The translations under genes were made by a program, and so were the position numbers. 64,000 nucleotides of DNA from Azospirillum rugosum. Lineage in GTDB: Bacteria; Pseudomonadota; Alphaproteobacteria; Azospirillales; Azospirillaceae. The stretch's first letter is position 1. Each line of letters begins with the position of its first letter. Positions 29,157 through 37,642 of this stretch are shown here, piece by piece. Below the pieces are notes generated by a model. The model saw only the letters and a program-made list of their open reading frames with translations. It was not told the origin of the DNA and did not search any database. Where the stretch lies: the NCBI RefSeq assembly GCF_017876155.1, contig NZ_JAGINP010000001.1, forward strand, positions 310,001 to 374,000. The letters run 5' to 3'.

Positions 29157-29399
29157 ATGCAGACCATCTTCGTCATGGTCAAGTGCGAGTTGGGCAAGGC
29201 CTATCAGGTGGCCGACCAGGCCGTGCAGGAGATCGAGCAGGTGTCGGAGGTGCACTCCATCTCCGGCCAGTATGACCTGCTGATGAAGTGCTACCTGACC
29301 CAGGACATGGACATCGGCCGATTCGTGACCGAGAACATCCAGACCCTGGGCGGCGTGCGCGACACCTTCACCCTCATCGCCTACAAAGCCTTCGCCTGA
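29157..29399 (+). CDS. Stand-alone Lrp/AsnC ligand-binding (RAM) domain protein
   Basis: This 80-residue protein consists only of the ligand-binding and oligomerisation domain of Lrp/AsnC regulators, without the DNA-binding helix-turn-helix. The typical pattern is FVMVKCELGKAYQVADQAV then EVHSISGQYDLLMKCYL and a TLGGVRDTFTLI strand. Such stand-alone RAM proteins form octamers that bind amino acids; their role is poorly known. The ATG lies 5 nt after the helicase stop, so the two are co-transcribed. Confidence 0.88.
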   Translation: MQTIFVMVKCELGKAYQVADQAVQEIEQVSEVHSISGQYDLLMKCYLTQDMDIGRFVTENIQTLGGVRDTFTLIAYKAFA

Positions 29400-29426
29400 C
29401 ACAGCTTTTTCGGGTGATCCCGGTGC

Positions 29427-29453
29427 AGCTCCGCCCGCCGCGGCGGAGCTTTT
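29427..29453 (+). terminator. Intrinsic terminator after the RAM-domain gene
   Basis: AGCTCCGCC and GGCGGAGCT form a perfect 9-bp stem around a 6-nt loop, and the stem ends in a run of four T. It lies 28 nt after the stop codon and separates the helicase transcript from lptD. Confidence 0.75.
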
Positions 29454-29541
29454 CCGCCGCGCGGTCACAGTTCGCGGACAATTCGCGGGGGTCTCAGCGA
29501 AACCGTTGACTTGGCCGGATCGTTACCTCAAACGTTCGGAC

Positions 29542-31896
29542 ATGTCCCAGTTCCCGCCCCGACATGCCCGGCGCCCCGGCGCCTCCCCGACGAAGCGTGG
29601 TCCAGCGACGAGCCACTCGCTGATCGCCCGCTCCGGCATCATCGCCCTGATGGTCGCGTGCGGCGTGGCCGTGTCCGACCTCGCCGAAGCGCAGCAGCCG
29701 CCGGCGCAGCAATCACCGGCCCAGGGCGCGCCGCAGCAGCCGGCGCAGCAGGACCCGCCGGTCCTGCTGAACGCGGATACGGTCACCTTCGACCAGGACC
29801 TCGGGCTCGTCACCGCGTCGGGCAATGTGGAGCTGTCCCAGGGCGCGCGCAGCGTCCGCGCCGACACGATCACCTACAATCAGAAAACGAAGGTGGTGAC
29901 GGCGACGGGCAACGTCCGTCTGGTCGAGCCGTCGGGCGACATCCTGTTCTCGAACTACGCGGAACTGACCGACGACCTGAAGAACCTGTTCGTCGAGAAC
30001 ATCCGCGTCCTGATGACCGACAACAGCCGCATGGCCGGTACCGAGGGCGAACGGCGCGAGGGGCGGCTGATCCGCATGAACCGCGCCGTCTACAGCCCTT
30101 GCGAACTCTGCAAGGAGGACCCGACCCGCGCGCCGGTCTGGCAGCTCCGCGCCGCCCGCGTCGTGCAGGACAACGAGGAGCACGAGGTCCGGTACCGCGA
30201 CGCCGTCATGGAAATGTTCGGCGTCCCGTTCTTCTACCTGCCCTACCTGTCGCATCCCGATCCGACGGTCGACCGCAAGTCCGGCTTCCTGACGCCGAGC
30301 TTCCGCAACAGCTCGGAACTCGGCTTCGGCATCGTGTCCCACTATTACTGGGACATTGCGCCGGACAAGGACGCGACGATCGACTTCGGCGGCTACACGC
30401 AGCAGGGCCCCTATGTGGGAGGCCAGTACCGTCAGCGCTTCGAAAAGGGATCGCTGCAGCTCGACGGGTCGCTCACCGAAGGCGAGATCCCCAACGGCTC
30501 GGTGTCGGGCGCCAACGACCGGCGCCTGCGCGGCCACTTCTTCTCGCGCGGGCGGTTCGAGATCGACGACACCTGGCGCTGGGGCTTCGACGTCAAGCGG
30601 GCCAGCGACGATTACTACCTGCGGCGCTTCTTCAACAACCGCGACGAGGTGCTGACCAGCCGCGGCTTCATCGAAGGGTTCAACGGCCGCAACTACGCGG
30701 TGGCCAACACCTACAGCTTCCAGGACCTGCGCTACGGCAACACCGTTCCGGAACCGTACGTCCTGCCCGACGCGCGTTACCTCGCCTTCGGCGAGCCCGG
30801 CAGCTTTCTGGGTGGCCGCTGGTCGCTGAACAGCAGCCTCCTGGGCGTGAACCGGATCGGCAAGGACGGGCCGAACACACGGCGCATCGCCGTGATTCCC
30901 GGTTGGGAGCGCGAATTCGTGTCGAACGCCGGCTTCGTCACGACCCTGTCGGGGTCCGTGCTGGTCGCCGGCTACAGCGCCGACCAGTTCAACCCGGTCG
31001 AGCCGACGTCGCCCGGCAACAACAGCATCAGCCGCCTGCGCTTCTTCCCGCAGGCCCAGGCGACGGTCCGCTATCCGTTCGTCCGCTACGGCGAAAGCTC
31101 TCAGCAGCTGATCGAACCGATCGGCCAGCTGACCGTGGCGCCGAACGTGGGCGACCACACGGCCTATCCGAACGAGGACAGCCTGGACGTCGAATTCGAC
31201 GAGGTGAACCTGTTCATGCCGAACCGCTTCACCGGCATTGACCGGCTCGATGGCGGGTCGCGCTTCACCTACGGCCTGCGCTCCTCGATCACCGGCTACA
31301 AGACCGGATCGGCGAGCGTGTTCCTGGGCCAGAGCATCCGCTTCTCGAAGTCCAACCAGTTCCAGAGCGGATCGGGCCTTGAAGACCAGCGGTCGGACTA
31401 TGTGGGCCGCGTGGACCTGCGTCCGGCCAACTGGATGGACATCAACTACGGTTTCCGCATCGACCACGACACGCTGGACCCGCTGCGGCATTCGGTCAAC
31501 GCGGCGGTCGGCGTTCCCGAGCTGACGCTGTCCACGGCCTACACCTACATCGACCAGACGCAGAGCCGCTACGCGATCCAGAAGGACATCGTGGAGCAGG
31601 CGTCCTTCGGGCTCAGCTCCAAGTTCACGGACAACTGGTCGATCAACCTGGCGCACCTCCAGGCCATGCGGCCGCAGCCCGGCGCCCGCTCCAGCGCGGC
31701 GATCCTGCGCTATCAGGACGAATGCCTGATCTTCGAGACCATCGCGCAGCGCGACTACACGACGACCGCGTCCGGACAGACCGACGGCAACACGCTCTTC
31801 TTCCGCTTCGTGTTCAAGAACATCGGCGAATTCCGCACGCCGGGCTTCAGCTCCAGCTTCCTCGGGGCCACCAACTCCAACAACAGCGCCCGGTGA
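29542..31896 (+). CDS. lptD: LPS-assembly outer-membrane protein LptD
   Basis: This large outer-membrane protein is predicted to insert lipopolysaccharide into the outer leaflet together with LptE. In about 784 residues, a long N-terminal extension with a hydrophobic signal segment (IIALMVACGVAVSDLAEA) and a Gln/Pro-rich linker precedes the periplasmic OstA/beta-jellyroll domain (VLLNADTVTFDQDLGLVTASGNVEL). Two cysteines follow in SPCELCKEDP, and a beta-barrel fills the C-terminal 550 residues. The ATG at 29542 is preferred to a TTG twelve codons earlier. surA and pdxA, its usual neighbours, are not next to it here. Confidence 0.93.
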   Translation: MSQFPPRHARRPGASPTKRGPATSHSLIARSGIIALMVACGVAVSDLAEAQQPPAQQSPAQGAPQQPAQQDPPVLLNADTVTFDQDLGLVTASGNVELSQGARSVRADTITYNQKTKVVTATGNVRLVEPSGDILFSNYAELTDDLKNLFVENIRVLMTDNSRMAGTEGERREGRLIRMNRAVYSPCELCKEDPTRAPVWQLRAARVVQDNEEHEVRYRDAVMEMFGVPFFYLPYLSHPDPTVDRKSGFLTPSFRNSSELGFGIVSHYYWDIAPDKDATIDFGGYTQQGPYVGGQYRQRFEKGSLQLDGSLTEGEIPNGSVSGANDRRLRGHFFSRGRFEIDDTWRWGFDVKRASDDYYLRRFFNNRDEVLTSRGFIEGFNGRNYAVANTYSFQDLRYGNTVPEPYVLPDARYLAFGEPGSFLGGRWSLNSSLLGVNRIGKDGPNTRRIAVIPGWEREFVSNAGFVTTLSGSVLVAGYSADQFNPVEPTSPGNNSISRLRFFPQAQATVRYPFVRYGESSQQLIEPIGQLTVAPNVGDHTAYPNEDSLDVEFDEVNLFMPNRFTGIDRLDGGSRFTYGLRSSITGYKTGSASVFLGQSIRFSKSNQFQSGSGLEDQRSDYVGRVDLRPANWMDINYGFRIDHDTLDPLRHSVNAAVGVPELTLSTAYTYIDQTQSRYAIQKDIVEQASFGLSSKFTDNWSINLAHLQAMRPQPGARSSAAILRYQDECLIFETIAQRDYTTTASGQTDGNTLFFRFVFKNIGEFRTPGFSSSFLGATNSNNSAR

Positions 31897-31903
31897 CCGG
31901 GTC

Positions 31904-31930
31904 CTGCTCCCCCGTCGCGCGGGGGAGCAG
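31904..31930. terminator. GC hairpin after lptD
   Basis: CTGCTCCCCC and GGGGGAGCAG form a perfect 10-bp stem around a 7-nt loop, starting 8 nt after the lptD stop. No T-run follows, so it may be a 3'-protecting or weak termination structure. Confidence 0.55.
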
Positions 31931-32037
31931 GCAGCCCCCGCCGAGAGCAGAGGATCGGCCGAAGGTCAAGGGGTTGCATCGAAGGCCCGATCCCGCTAGC
32001 CATAGCACCCTCTCCTTCCGAGCGGATCACACGCACC

Positions 32038-32763
32038 ATGTCCCTGGGACGCTACGACTACGACCGTCGCTACCGGCGCCGATTCTGGGCGCGTTTCGGG
32101 AAGTTCGCGATGTTCGCCGTCGTTCTGCTGGGCGTCGGCCTCTTCGCCTACCAGATGGGCATCGAGCAGCTGAAGGGCCGCGACGTGACCCTGCGGGAGG
32201 AGAATGCCGCCCTGTCGCGCCAGAAGGCGGAGCTGGAACTGCTCGCCAGCCAGATGCAGCACGCCGCGCGGACGGCGGAAGCCAAGGCCGCGGAGCTGGA
32301 GGCCCGCCTGCAGCGCGAGGTTCCCACGGGCGACCTTGCCCGGCTGGCGGGGTTGATCGGCGAGCGGCTGAAGGGCGGCATGGACGCCAACCGGCTCGCC
32401 TTCGTCATCACGCAGGCCCAGCCGGTGCGCAATTGCCAGCAGCCGGAGAACAAGCGCTTCGCCCTGGCGACACCGCTTCTGAAGACCGGCAACCGAGCGG
32501 TCACCTTCGGCAACAACACGGTGACCGTCAGCGGCGAAGGCCAGTCGGCCCGCAATCCCCAGGGCGCCCAGGAAAGCTGGTTCGACCCGGCGCAGCCCGT
32601 GACCATCAAGGTGACGTCCATCGGCGGCAAACAGACGGTCGCCACCGGCGTGCTACCGCTGCACCACGCCGTCGTGGTCGACAACGCCGAGTACCGCTTC
32701 ACCTTCACCGCCGGCGCCCGTTCCTTTGTCGAGGTCACGGCCGACCGCTGCCCCTTCCCGTAA
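32038..32763 (+). CDS. Membrane-anchored coiled-coil protein, unknown function
   Basis: This is a 241-residue protein with a very basic N-terminus (RRYRRRFWARFGK), one transmembrane helix (about residues 22-41) and a coiled coil (about 50-95, LREENAALSRQKAELELLASQMQ). It ends in a folded beta-rich domain with two cysteines that would face the periplasm. The basic start and single helix give an N-in, C-out topology. The layout resembles cell-division or envelope scaffold proteins, but no family is recognised. It lies downstream of lptD and convergent with the glycosyltransferase, 6 nt apart. Confidence 0.7.
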   Translation: MSLGRYDYDRRYRRRFWARFGKFAMFAVVLLGVGLFAYQMGIEQLKGRDVTLREENAALSRQKAELELLASQMQHAARTAEAKAAELEARLQREVPTGDLARLAGLIGERLKGGMDANRLAFVITQAQPVRNCQQPENKRFALATPLLKTGNRAVTFGNNTVTVSGEGQSARNPQGAQESWFDPAQPVTIKVTSIGGKQTVATGVLPLHHAVVVDNAEYRFTFTAGARSFVEVTADRCPFP

Positions 32764-32769
32764 GAGACG

Positions 32770-34779
32770 TCAGTCCTCAGGCACCGTGAAGGAGCGCGGG
32801 GCCTCTCCGGCGGCGTGGATGGCCCACATCGTCTCATAGGCGCGCTCCAGCGCCCGGGCCATGCGGTCCGTGGCGAACAGCGGGGCGCGGTCGCGGCCCG
32901 ATGACAAGCGCGCCTTCAACCCGGCCAGCTCATCCGGCCGTCGGGCCAAGCGCAGCGCTGCCGCCTCGTAGGCGTCCAGGTCGGGAACGGCCAATTCGGG
33001 CAGCCCCACGGCGCGCAGCAAACTGGCTCCCACGCGCGAGGCGAAGCCGTCCCCCGGCACGGTGAGGACCGGCAGGCCGGCCCACAGCGCGTCGCTGGCC
33101 GTGGTGTGGGCGCCGACCGGCGTGGTGTCCAGGAACAGGTCGGCGAGCCGATAGCGCGCCAAATGGTCGGCCGGCGGCCGGCGCGGCGCGACGACCAGCC
33201 GCTCCGCCGCGACGCCCCGGCGCACCGCTTCCCGGCGAAGGTTGCCGGCAACCTCCGGCGCACCGTCGAGCAGCCACAGCACGCTCTCCGGGACGGCCGT
33301 CAACAGGCGGCACCAGAGGTCGAACAGCACCGGCGTGATCTTGTAGGGCGCGTTGAAGCAGCAGAAGACGAAGCCGCGCTCCGGCAGCCCGCAGGCGGCG
33401 CGCGTCGGGGTGGCGCCGATGAGCCGGCGGCGGTCGTTGGGCTGGTAGCAGGACGGCAGCTGCACGATCCGCTCCGAAAAGTCCGCCTGCCGGTCGAACG
33501 GCGTCACGACGGGGTCGCCGATCACGTAATCGAACCAGGGCGCCCCCATCGTGCCGGGATAGCCCAGCCACTGCGCCTGCACGGGGGCGGGGCGCTGCGC
33601 CGGAATCTCGATGCGGGCGCCCTGGGTGTGCCCCTTCAGGTCCACCAGGATGTCCACGCCATCGTCGTGGATGCGCGCGGCCGCCTCGGCGTGGGGAACG
33701 GCCGACAGGTCGACGAAGCGGTCGAAGGCGGCGACCAAGCGCCGCCGCATCGGCCCACCGTCGTCGGGGCCGTAGGAATAGCCGATCACCTCCACCCGGC
33801 GGCGGTCGTGCCGCTCGATCAGTTCGGCGAGCAGCGCGGCGGTGGCGTGCTCCTGGAAATCGGACGACAGATAGCCGACGCGCAACCGGTCGCGGGCGCC
33901 GCGCCCATGCCGGAAGCCGGGCGCCGGAACGGCTCGCGTGCGCCACGCGCTGTACCGCTCGGCGCAGGCCCGCTCCAGCGCAGGGCCGGCGCCTTCGCCG
34001 AGGAGGATCCAGGGGTGCGCCTGCTGGGTCGCGCCGTCCCGGACCATGGCGACCAGCCGGGCGGAGCGTTCGGCCAGCCCGTCCCAGCGGCACAGGTGCC
34101 GCTGCTGCTGCACCAGCTGCGCCAGGACGCCGCCGACGTCCGGAAGGCCAAGCGCGAGCGCCCGTTCCAGGCCGGGGACGCTCTCCGCGATCCGGCCCGC
34201 TTCCTTCAGCGCGATCCCCAGATTCGCGTGGGCTTCCGCCAGATCCGGGCGCAGGGCGAGGGCGTTGCGGAATCCGGCGGCGGCCAGTTCGGACCGTCCC
34301 GCCGCCTGCAGGACCGCCCCCAGGTTCAGCCACGCGGGCATCAGCGTCCCGTCGCGCGCCAGGGCGTCGCGCAACGCCGCTTCCGCCGCGTCCAGCCGGC
34401 CGAGCGCGCGCAGCAGGACGCCCTGGTTGCAAGGCGCGGCGGCGAACGAGGGCATCAGGCGCGCCGCCGCGCCATAGGCGTCCGCCGCCTCATCCAGGCG
34501 GCCCAGCGCCTGCAAGGTCAGGCCGAGGTTGAAGTGCACGCCCCCGAACCCCGGCAGCCAGGCCAGGGCGCGGCGGTGATGCGCCAGGGCCTCCGCCGGC
34601 TTGCCCTGTCGGCGCAAAGCCTCGCCGTGGTTGGACCGCGCCACGGCCTCCTCCGGCGTGCCCGGTTCGTCCAGCGCGTCCAAAGCGGCGAACAGCGCCT
34701 CCAACAGCCCGCCGTCGCTTGGAGACGCGGCGAGCATCCGCCGCGCCTCGTCGATCCGGGCCTGGAGGTCTGTCGGCAC
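32770..34779 (-). CDS. TPR plus SPINDLY/OGT-type glycosyltransferase (GT41)
   Basis: This 669-residue protein joins about five to six tetratricopeptide repeats (residues about 50-220, with units such as ALAHHRRALAWLPGFGGVHFNLG and DAYGAAARLMPSF) to a glycosyltransferase family 41 domain in two lobes. Typical motifs are RVGYLSSDFQEHATA, the ILVDLKGHTQGARIEI segment and the sugar-nucleotide-binding DTTPVGAHTTASDALWAGLPV. Relatives are the eukaryotic O-GlcNAc or O-fucose transferases and bacterial enzymes that glycosylate proteins or capsule parts. It follows ydbL after 11 nt in what appears to be one operon. Confidence 0.88.
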   Translation of the reverse strand: MPTDLQARIDEARRMLAASPSDGGLLEALFAALDALDEPGTPEEAVARSNHGEALRRQGKPAEALAHHRRALAWLPGFGGVHFNLGLTLQALGRLDEAADAYGAAARLMPSFAAAPCNQGVLLRALGRLDAAEAALRDALARDGTLMPAWLNLGAVLQAAGRSELAAAGFRNALALRPDLAEAHANLGIALKEAGRIAESVPGLERALALGLPDVGGVLAQLVQQQRHLCRWDGLAERSARLVAMVRDGATQQAHPWILLGEGAGPALERACAERYSAWRTRAVPAPGFRHGRGARDRLRVGYLSSDFQEHATAALLAELIERHDRRRVEVIGYSYGPDDGGPMRRRLVAAFDRFVDLSAVPHAEAAARIHDDGVDILVDLKGHTQGARIEIPAQRPAPVQAQWLGYPGTMGAPWFDYVIGDPVVTPFDRQADFSERIVQLPSCYQPNDRRRLIGATPTRAACGLPERGFVFCCFNAPYKITPVLFDLWCRLLTAVPESVLWLLDGAPEVAGNLRREAVRRGVAAERLVVAPRRPPADHLARYRLADLFLDTTPVGAHTTASDALWAGLPVLTVPGDGFASRVGASLLRAVGLPELAVPDLDAYEAAALRLARRPDELAGLKARLSSGRDRAPLFATDRMARALERAYETMWAIHAAGEAPRSFTVPED

Positions 34780-34790
34780 GCGGGGGCCGC

Positions 34791-35126
34791 CTATTTCCGG
34801 ACCCAGCGTCCGCCGGACAGAACGTACAGGCCGGCCGGCGTGCGCTCGATCAACTGCTGCCCGGCGAGCGCCTGGACCTTGTCCACCGAGGTGCCGTTGC
34901 TCTTGGCGATCTCCTGGTAGCGGGCCATGCGCTGGGCGTTCACCTGGTCGGCCAACTGGGCGGCGGAGGCCGGCGCGCCGGTGACGGCGCCCACCAGCCC
35001 GTCCGGCCGCTCGCCGATCTGGCCTGCGGCCTTGGCGGCCGCCAAGGCGTCCTGGGCGTGGCCGGGCGCGGGCGCCGCCAGGGCCAGCGTCAGCACCAGC
35101 CCGATCGCGGCGAGAATCCGGTTCAT
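34791..35126 (-). CDS. ydbL: YdbL-family periplasmic protein (DUF1318)
   Basis: This 111-residue protein has a cleavable signal peptide (MNRILAAIGLVLTLALAAPAP..., cut near GHA-QDA). The mature part matches YdbL: KAAGQIGERPDGLVGAV, then AQLADQVNAQRMARYQEIAK, and the C-terminal GLYVLSGGRWVRK. In E. coli YdbL is a periplasmic partner of the YdbH-YnbE intermembrane bridge. It overlaps the preceding ynbE gene by 4 nt and is followed by the GT41 gene. Confidence 0.9.
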   Translation of the reverse strand: MNRILAAIGLVLTLALAAPAPGHAQDALAAAKAAGQIGERPDGLVGAVTGAPASAAQLADQVNAQRMARYQEIAKSNGTSVDKVQALAGQQLIERTPAGLYVLSGGRWVRK

Positions 35127-35383
35127 GGAGTCTTCCCTCCTTTGACAGCCCCCGCCGGCGGCACGCCGAACAGGGCCGGATCGTCGGCTATGGCCTTGTC
35201 CAGGTCGCGTTCGACCTTGACGCGGACTTCCTGCTCGATCCGGATGTTGAGGTTGATCTCGATGGGCTTGTCCGGCGCCTCGATCTTCACGGTGGGCGCG
35301 CAGGCCAGCAGGCCGGCGGTGGACAGGCCGCCGATGGCCAAGCCCAGGATGGCGGAGCGGCGGAGAGGACTGGTCGGTCTCAT
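35123..35383 (-). CDS. ynbE: YnbE-family outer-membrane lipoprotein
   Basis: This 86-residue lipoprotein has the lipobox LLAC with Cys28. The family core is PTVKIEAPDKPIEINLNIRI, the beta strands that stack onto the end of YdbH in E. coli. Overlap by 4 nt at both ends (with ydbH and ydbL) shows tight coupling. Its likely job is to connect the AsmA-like YdbH bridge to the outer membrane. The C-terminal 20 residues are Pro/Gly-rich. Confidence 0.9.
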   Translation of the reverse strand: MRPTSPLRRSAILGLAIGGLSTAGLLACAPTVKIEAPDKPIEINLNIRIEQEVRVKVERDLDKAIADDPALFGVPPAGAVKGGKTP

Positions 35384-36825
35384 GGATTTTTTCGTTCGAA
35401 CTCCGTCATGCGGTCGCGGACCGCGTCTGGGATGCGGTAGGCGTCGAGGCTCTGCCGCAGGATCCGGTCGAGCGCGCCGCTCACCTTAAGATTAAGCGCA
35501 ACCGGATAGCCATCGTAGAATGCCGGGTTGGCCCCGCGGATGGCGATCCCGACCCGCAGGTCGCCGCCCGCCTGCCCGTCCACCGTGGCCCGCAGGGTCT
35601 CGAATCGGAAATCGGTCAGGGCGTTCCTCAGCAAATCCGTCGGGCTGCCCTCCTCCCCCTCCAGGAAGCTCGGCGGGTGTGCCGGGTCGTAGCGCAGGGT
35701 GCCGGGCGCGTCGGCCTCCAGCACGCCGCCGTCGAGATGGACGGCGTTCTTCGCGATGCGCACGGGCAGGCGACCGCTCACCGTGCCGGTGGCGTCCAGC
35801 CCCTCCACGGCGGCGAGGGCAAGCAGCGGTCCCAGATGAACACCGTCGGCGCGCAGCGCGACGGTGCGCTCCCCGGCACCAGGGGCGATGACGAAGGGCT
35901 CCGCCCGCAGCCGCCCGCCGGCCCAGCGCCACTCCGCGCGCTCCACAGCGAGGGCGCCCGTCTTGCCATAGCCGAATCGGACGGTCCCATCGGTCAGCGG
36001 CAGCCCGACGTCCAGCAGCTTCACGGCCAGGGTCTGGCCGGGCGGAAGCACGGGCGGGGTGAAGCTCGACAGGGTCAGCACGCCGTTGACCCCCGACACC
36101 GCGACCGGCCCGAACCGGCCGCCCAGGTCGGTCAGCCGGACGTCGCCCTGCGCCGCCACGCCCTTGGAGTCCAGCCGGAAGCGCAGCTTGGCGGTCAGGC
36201 TGCCGGCCGGCTCGCTGACCGCCACCGTGCCCAGCCACGCCGCGACCGGCGGCAGGCTCTTGGCCGGGGCGGAGAGGGTCGCCTGCCCCAGAAGGCTGTC
36301 GCCCTGCCCCGCCGCGGTGAGCCGCAGGGTGCCGCTCGCCCGCCCCTTCGGCGTGACCAGCGTCACGGCCGCATCGTCGACCCGCAGCGTGTCGACCGGC
36401 AGAGCGGCCATGCCGTCCTGCTGGCCGGCCTTTTCACCCGCCGGCCCGCCGCCGCCCAACACCATGCCGGCGAGCCGCAGGCGGCCGTCCTTTCCCGCGT
36501 CCAGCGTCAGGCGGCCGTCCGTGAGCGTGACCGCGGCCAACCGGCCCTCCAGCAGCGACGCCAGCGGATGGTCCAGAGTCACCACCCCGGCCACGGTCCC
36601 CGCCTTGTCCAGCCGGACCGTCGCCCGGCTGCGCTCCGGCAGGAGTTCCGCGACGCTGACGGTCGCATCGGGAAAGCCGGCGCGGCGCAGGGCCCAGGTC
36701 GCGCCGGCCTCGGCCAGTTCGGTCCGGTAGACCGCCAGCAGGGCGAGCGCGCCACCGCCGACCGCGATCAAGGCCACCCCGCGCCGCAAGATCCGTCCCC
36801 CCGCCATCGTCCCTTCATCCGTCAT
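35380..36825 (-). CDS. ydbH: YdbH-type AsmA-like intermembrane bridge protein (short form)
   Basis: This 481-residue protein has a single N-terminal membrane helix (about residues 11-30) and a long, repetitive beta-rich body of the AsmA-like superfamily. The C-terminal segment DLLRNALTDFRFETLRATVDGQAGGDLRV and the GYPVALNLKVSGALDRILRQ motif are diagnostic of the YdbH family. These proteins form a hydrophobic groove that carries phospholipid between membranes. E. coli YdbH is about 880 residues, so this version is little more than half that length. Start ATG at 36823-36825; an alternative lies six codons in. It is the first gene of ydbH-ynbE-ydbL. Confidence 0.88.
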   Translation of the reverse strand: MTDEGTMAGGRILRRGVALIAVGGGALALLAVYRTELAEAGATWALRRAGFPDATVSVAELLPERSRATVRLDKAGTVAGVVTLDHPLASLLEGRLAAVTLTDGRLTLDAGKDGRLRLAGMVLGGGGPAGEKAGQQDGMAALPVDTLRVDDAAVTLVTPKGRASGTLRLTAAGQGDSLLGQATLSAPAKSLPPVAAWLGTVAVSEPAGSLTAKLRFRLDSKGVAAQGDVRLTDLGGRFGPVAVSGVNGVLTLSSFTPPVLPPGQTLAVKLLDVGLPLTDGTVRFGYGKTGALAVERAEWRWAGGRLRAEPFVIAPGAGERTVALRADGVHLGPLLALAAVEGLDATGTVSGRLPVRIAKNAVHLDGGVLEADAPGTLRYDPAHPPSFLEGEEGSPTDLLRNALTDFRFETLRATVDGQAGGDLRVGIAIRGANPAFYDGYPVALNLKVSGALDRILRQSLDAYRIPDAVRDRMTEFERKNP

Positions 36826-36991
36826 GAACAGCCGAGCGCAAGCTTATCTTCCATACGCCGGGCCGCGCGAGGGGACGACTGTGCGACATCGATGCGACTG
36901 GCTGAACGGGGTGGGCCGCAGGGTGGCTTTGCATCGGCGGCTGTTTCCCCTATGGTCGGCACCGCGGAATCGGCACATCGGAGAGTTTCGC

Positions 36992-37543
36992 ATGTTGCGG
37001 TGGACGCGCATTCTCATGGCGACGCTGATCGCCACATTCTTTTTCGTTCAGGGGGAGGCCAAAGCCTTGGATCCGGAAAACACCCTTTACCTCGACCTCA
37101 AGGACGGCCGCGTGGTCATCGAACTGCGCCCGGACCTGGCACCGAACCACGTCGCCCGCATCAAGGAGCTGACCCGTCAGGGCTTCTACGACGGCGTCGT
37201 CTTCCACCGCGTGATCGAGGGCTTCATGGCCCAGACCGGCGACCCGACCGGCACCGGCACCGGCGGCTCCGGCAAGAAGCTGAAGGCCGAGTTCTCGAAC
37301 GAGCCGCACGTCCGCGGCACCCTGTCGATGGCCCGCACGCCGGACCCGAACAGCGCCGACAGCCAGTTCTTCATCTGCTTCGCGCCGGCCTCCTTCCTGG
37401 ACCGCCAGTACACGGTCTGGGGCAAGGTCGTCGAGGGCATGGAATTCGTCGACAAGATCAAGAAGGGCAGCCAGGCCCGCAACGGCCAGGTCGACGGTCC
37501 CGACAAGATCGTCAAGATGCAGGTCGCCGCGGACGCCAAGTAA
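36992..37543 (+). CDS. Peptidyl-prolyl isomerase, cyclophilin type (secreted)
   Basis: This is a 183-residue cyclophilin with an N-terminal hydrophobic signal (WTRILMATLIATFFFVQGEAKA), so it acts in the periplasm. The fold shows the cyclophilin pattern: the FHRVIEGFMAQTGDPTGTGTGG segment with the catalytic arginine, the MARTPDPNSADSQFFICF block and WGKVVEGMEFVDKIKKG. The ATG at 36992 opens just before the signal, and a longer in-frame extension lacks one. It likely helps fold outer-membrane proteins such as the neighbouring LptD. It is divergent from ydbH and ends at a shared hairpin terminator. Confidence 0.92.
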   Translation: MLRWTRILMATLIATFFFVQGEAKALDPENTLYLDLKDGRVVIELRPDLAPNHVARIKELTRQGFYDGVVFHRVIEGFMAQTGDPTGTGTGGSGKKLKAEFSNEPHVRGTLSMARTPDPNSADSQFFICFAPASFLDRQYTVWGKVVEGMEFVDKIKKGSQARNGQVDGPDKIVKMQVAADAK

Positions 37544-37581
37544 GCGCCGCCAATCCTGACGCGGACCGGTTCCACACGGTT

Positions 37582-37622
37582 CGGGGACCGAAGGGGCGCT
37601 TCGCGCGCCTTTCCGGTCCCCG
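37582..37622. terminator. Bidirectional terminator hairpin between convergent genes
   Basis: CGGGGACCG and CGGTCCCCG are the outer arms, and an inner AAGGGGCGC/GCGCCTTT pairing extends the stem. It lies 38 nt past the cyclophilin stop and 20 nt past the convergent kinase stop, so it can end both transcripts. A short T-rich stretch (GTTTCTC) follows on the plus strand. Confidence 0.65.
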
Positions 37623-37642
37623 TGCTGTTTCTCGGCCCCGCT

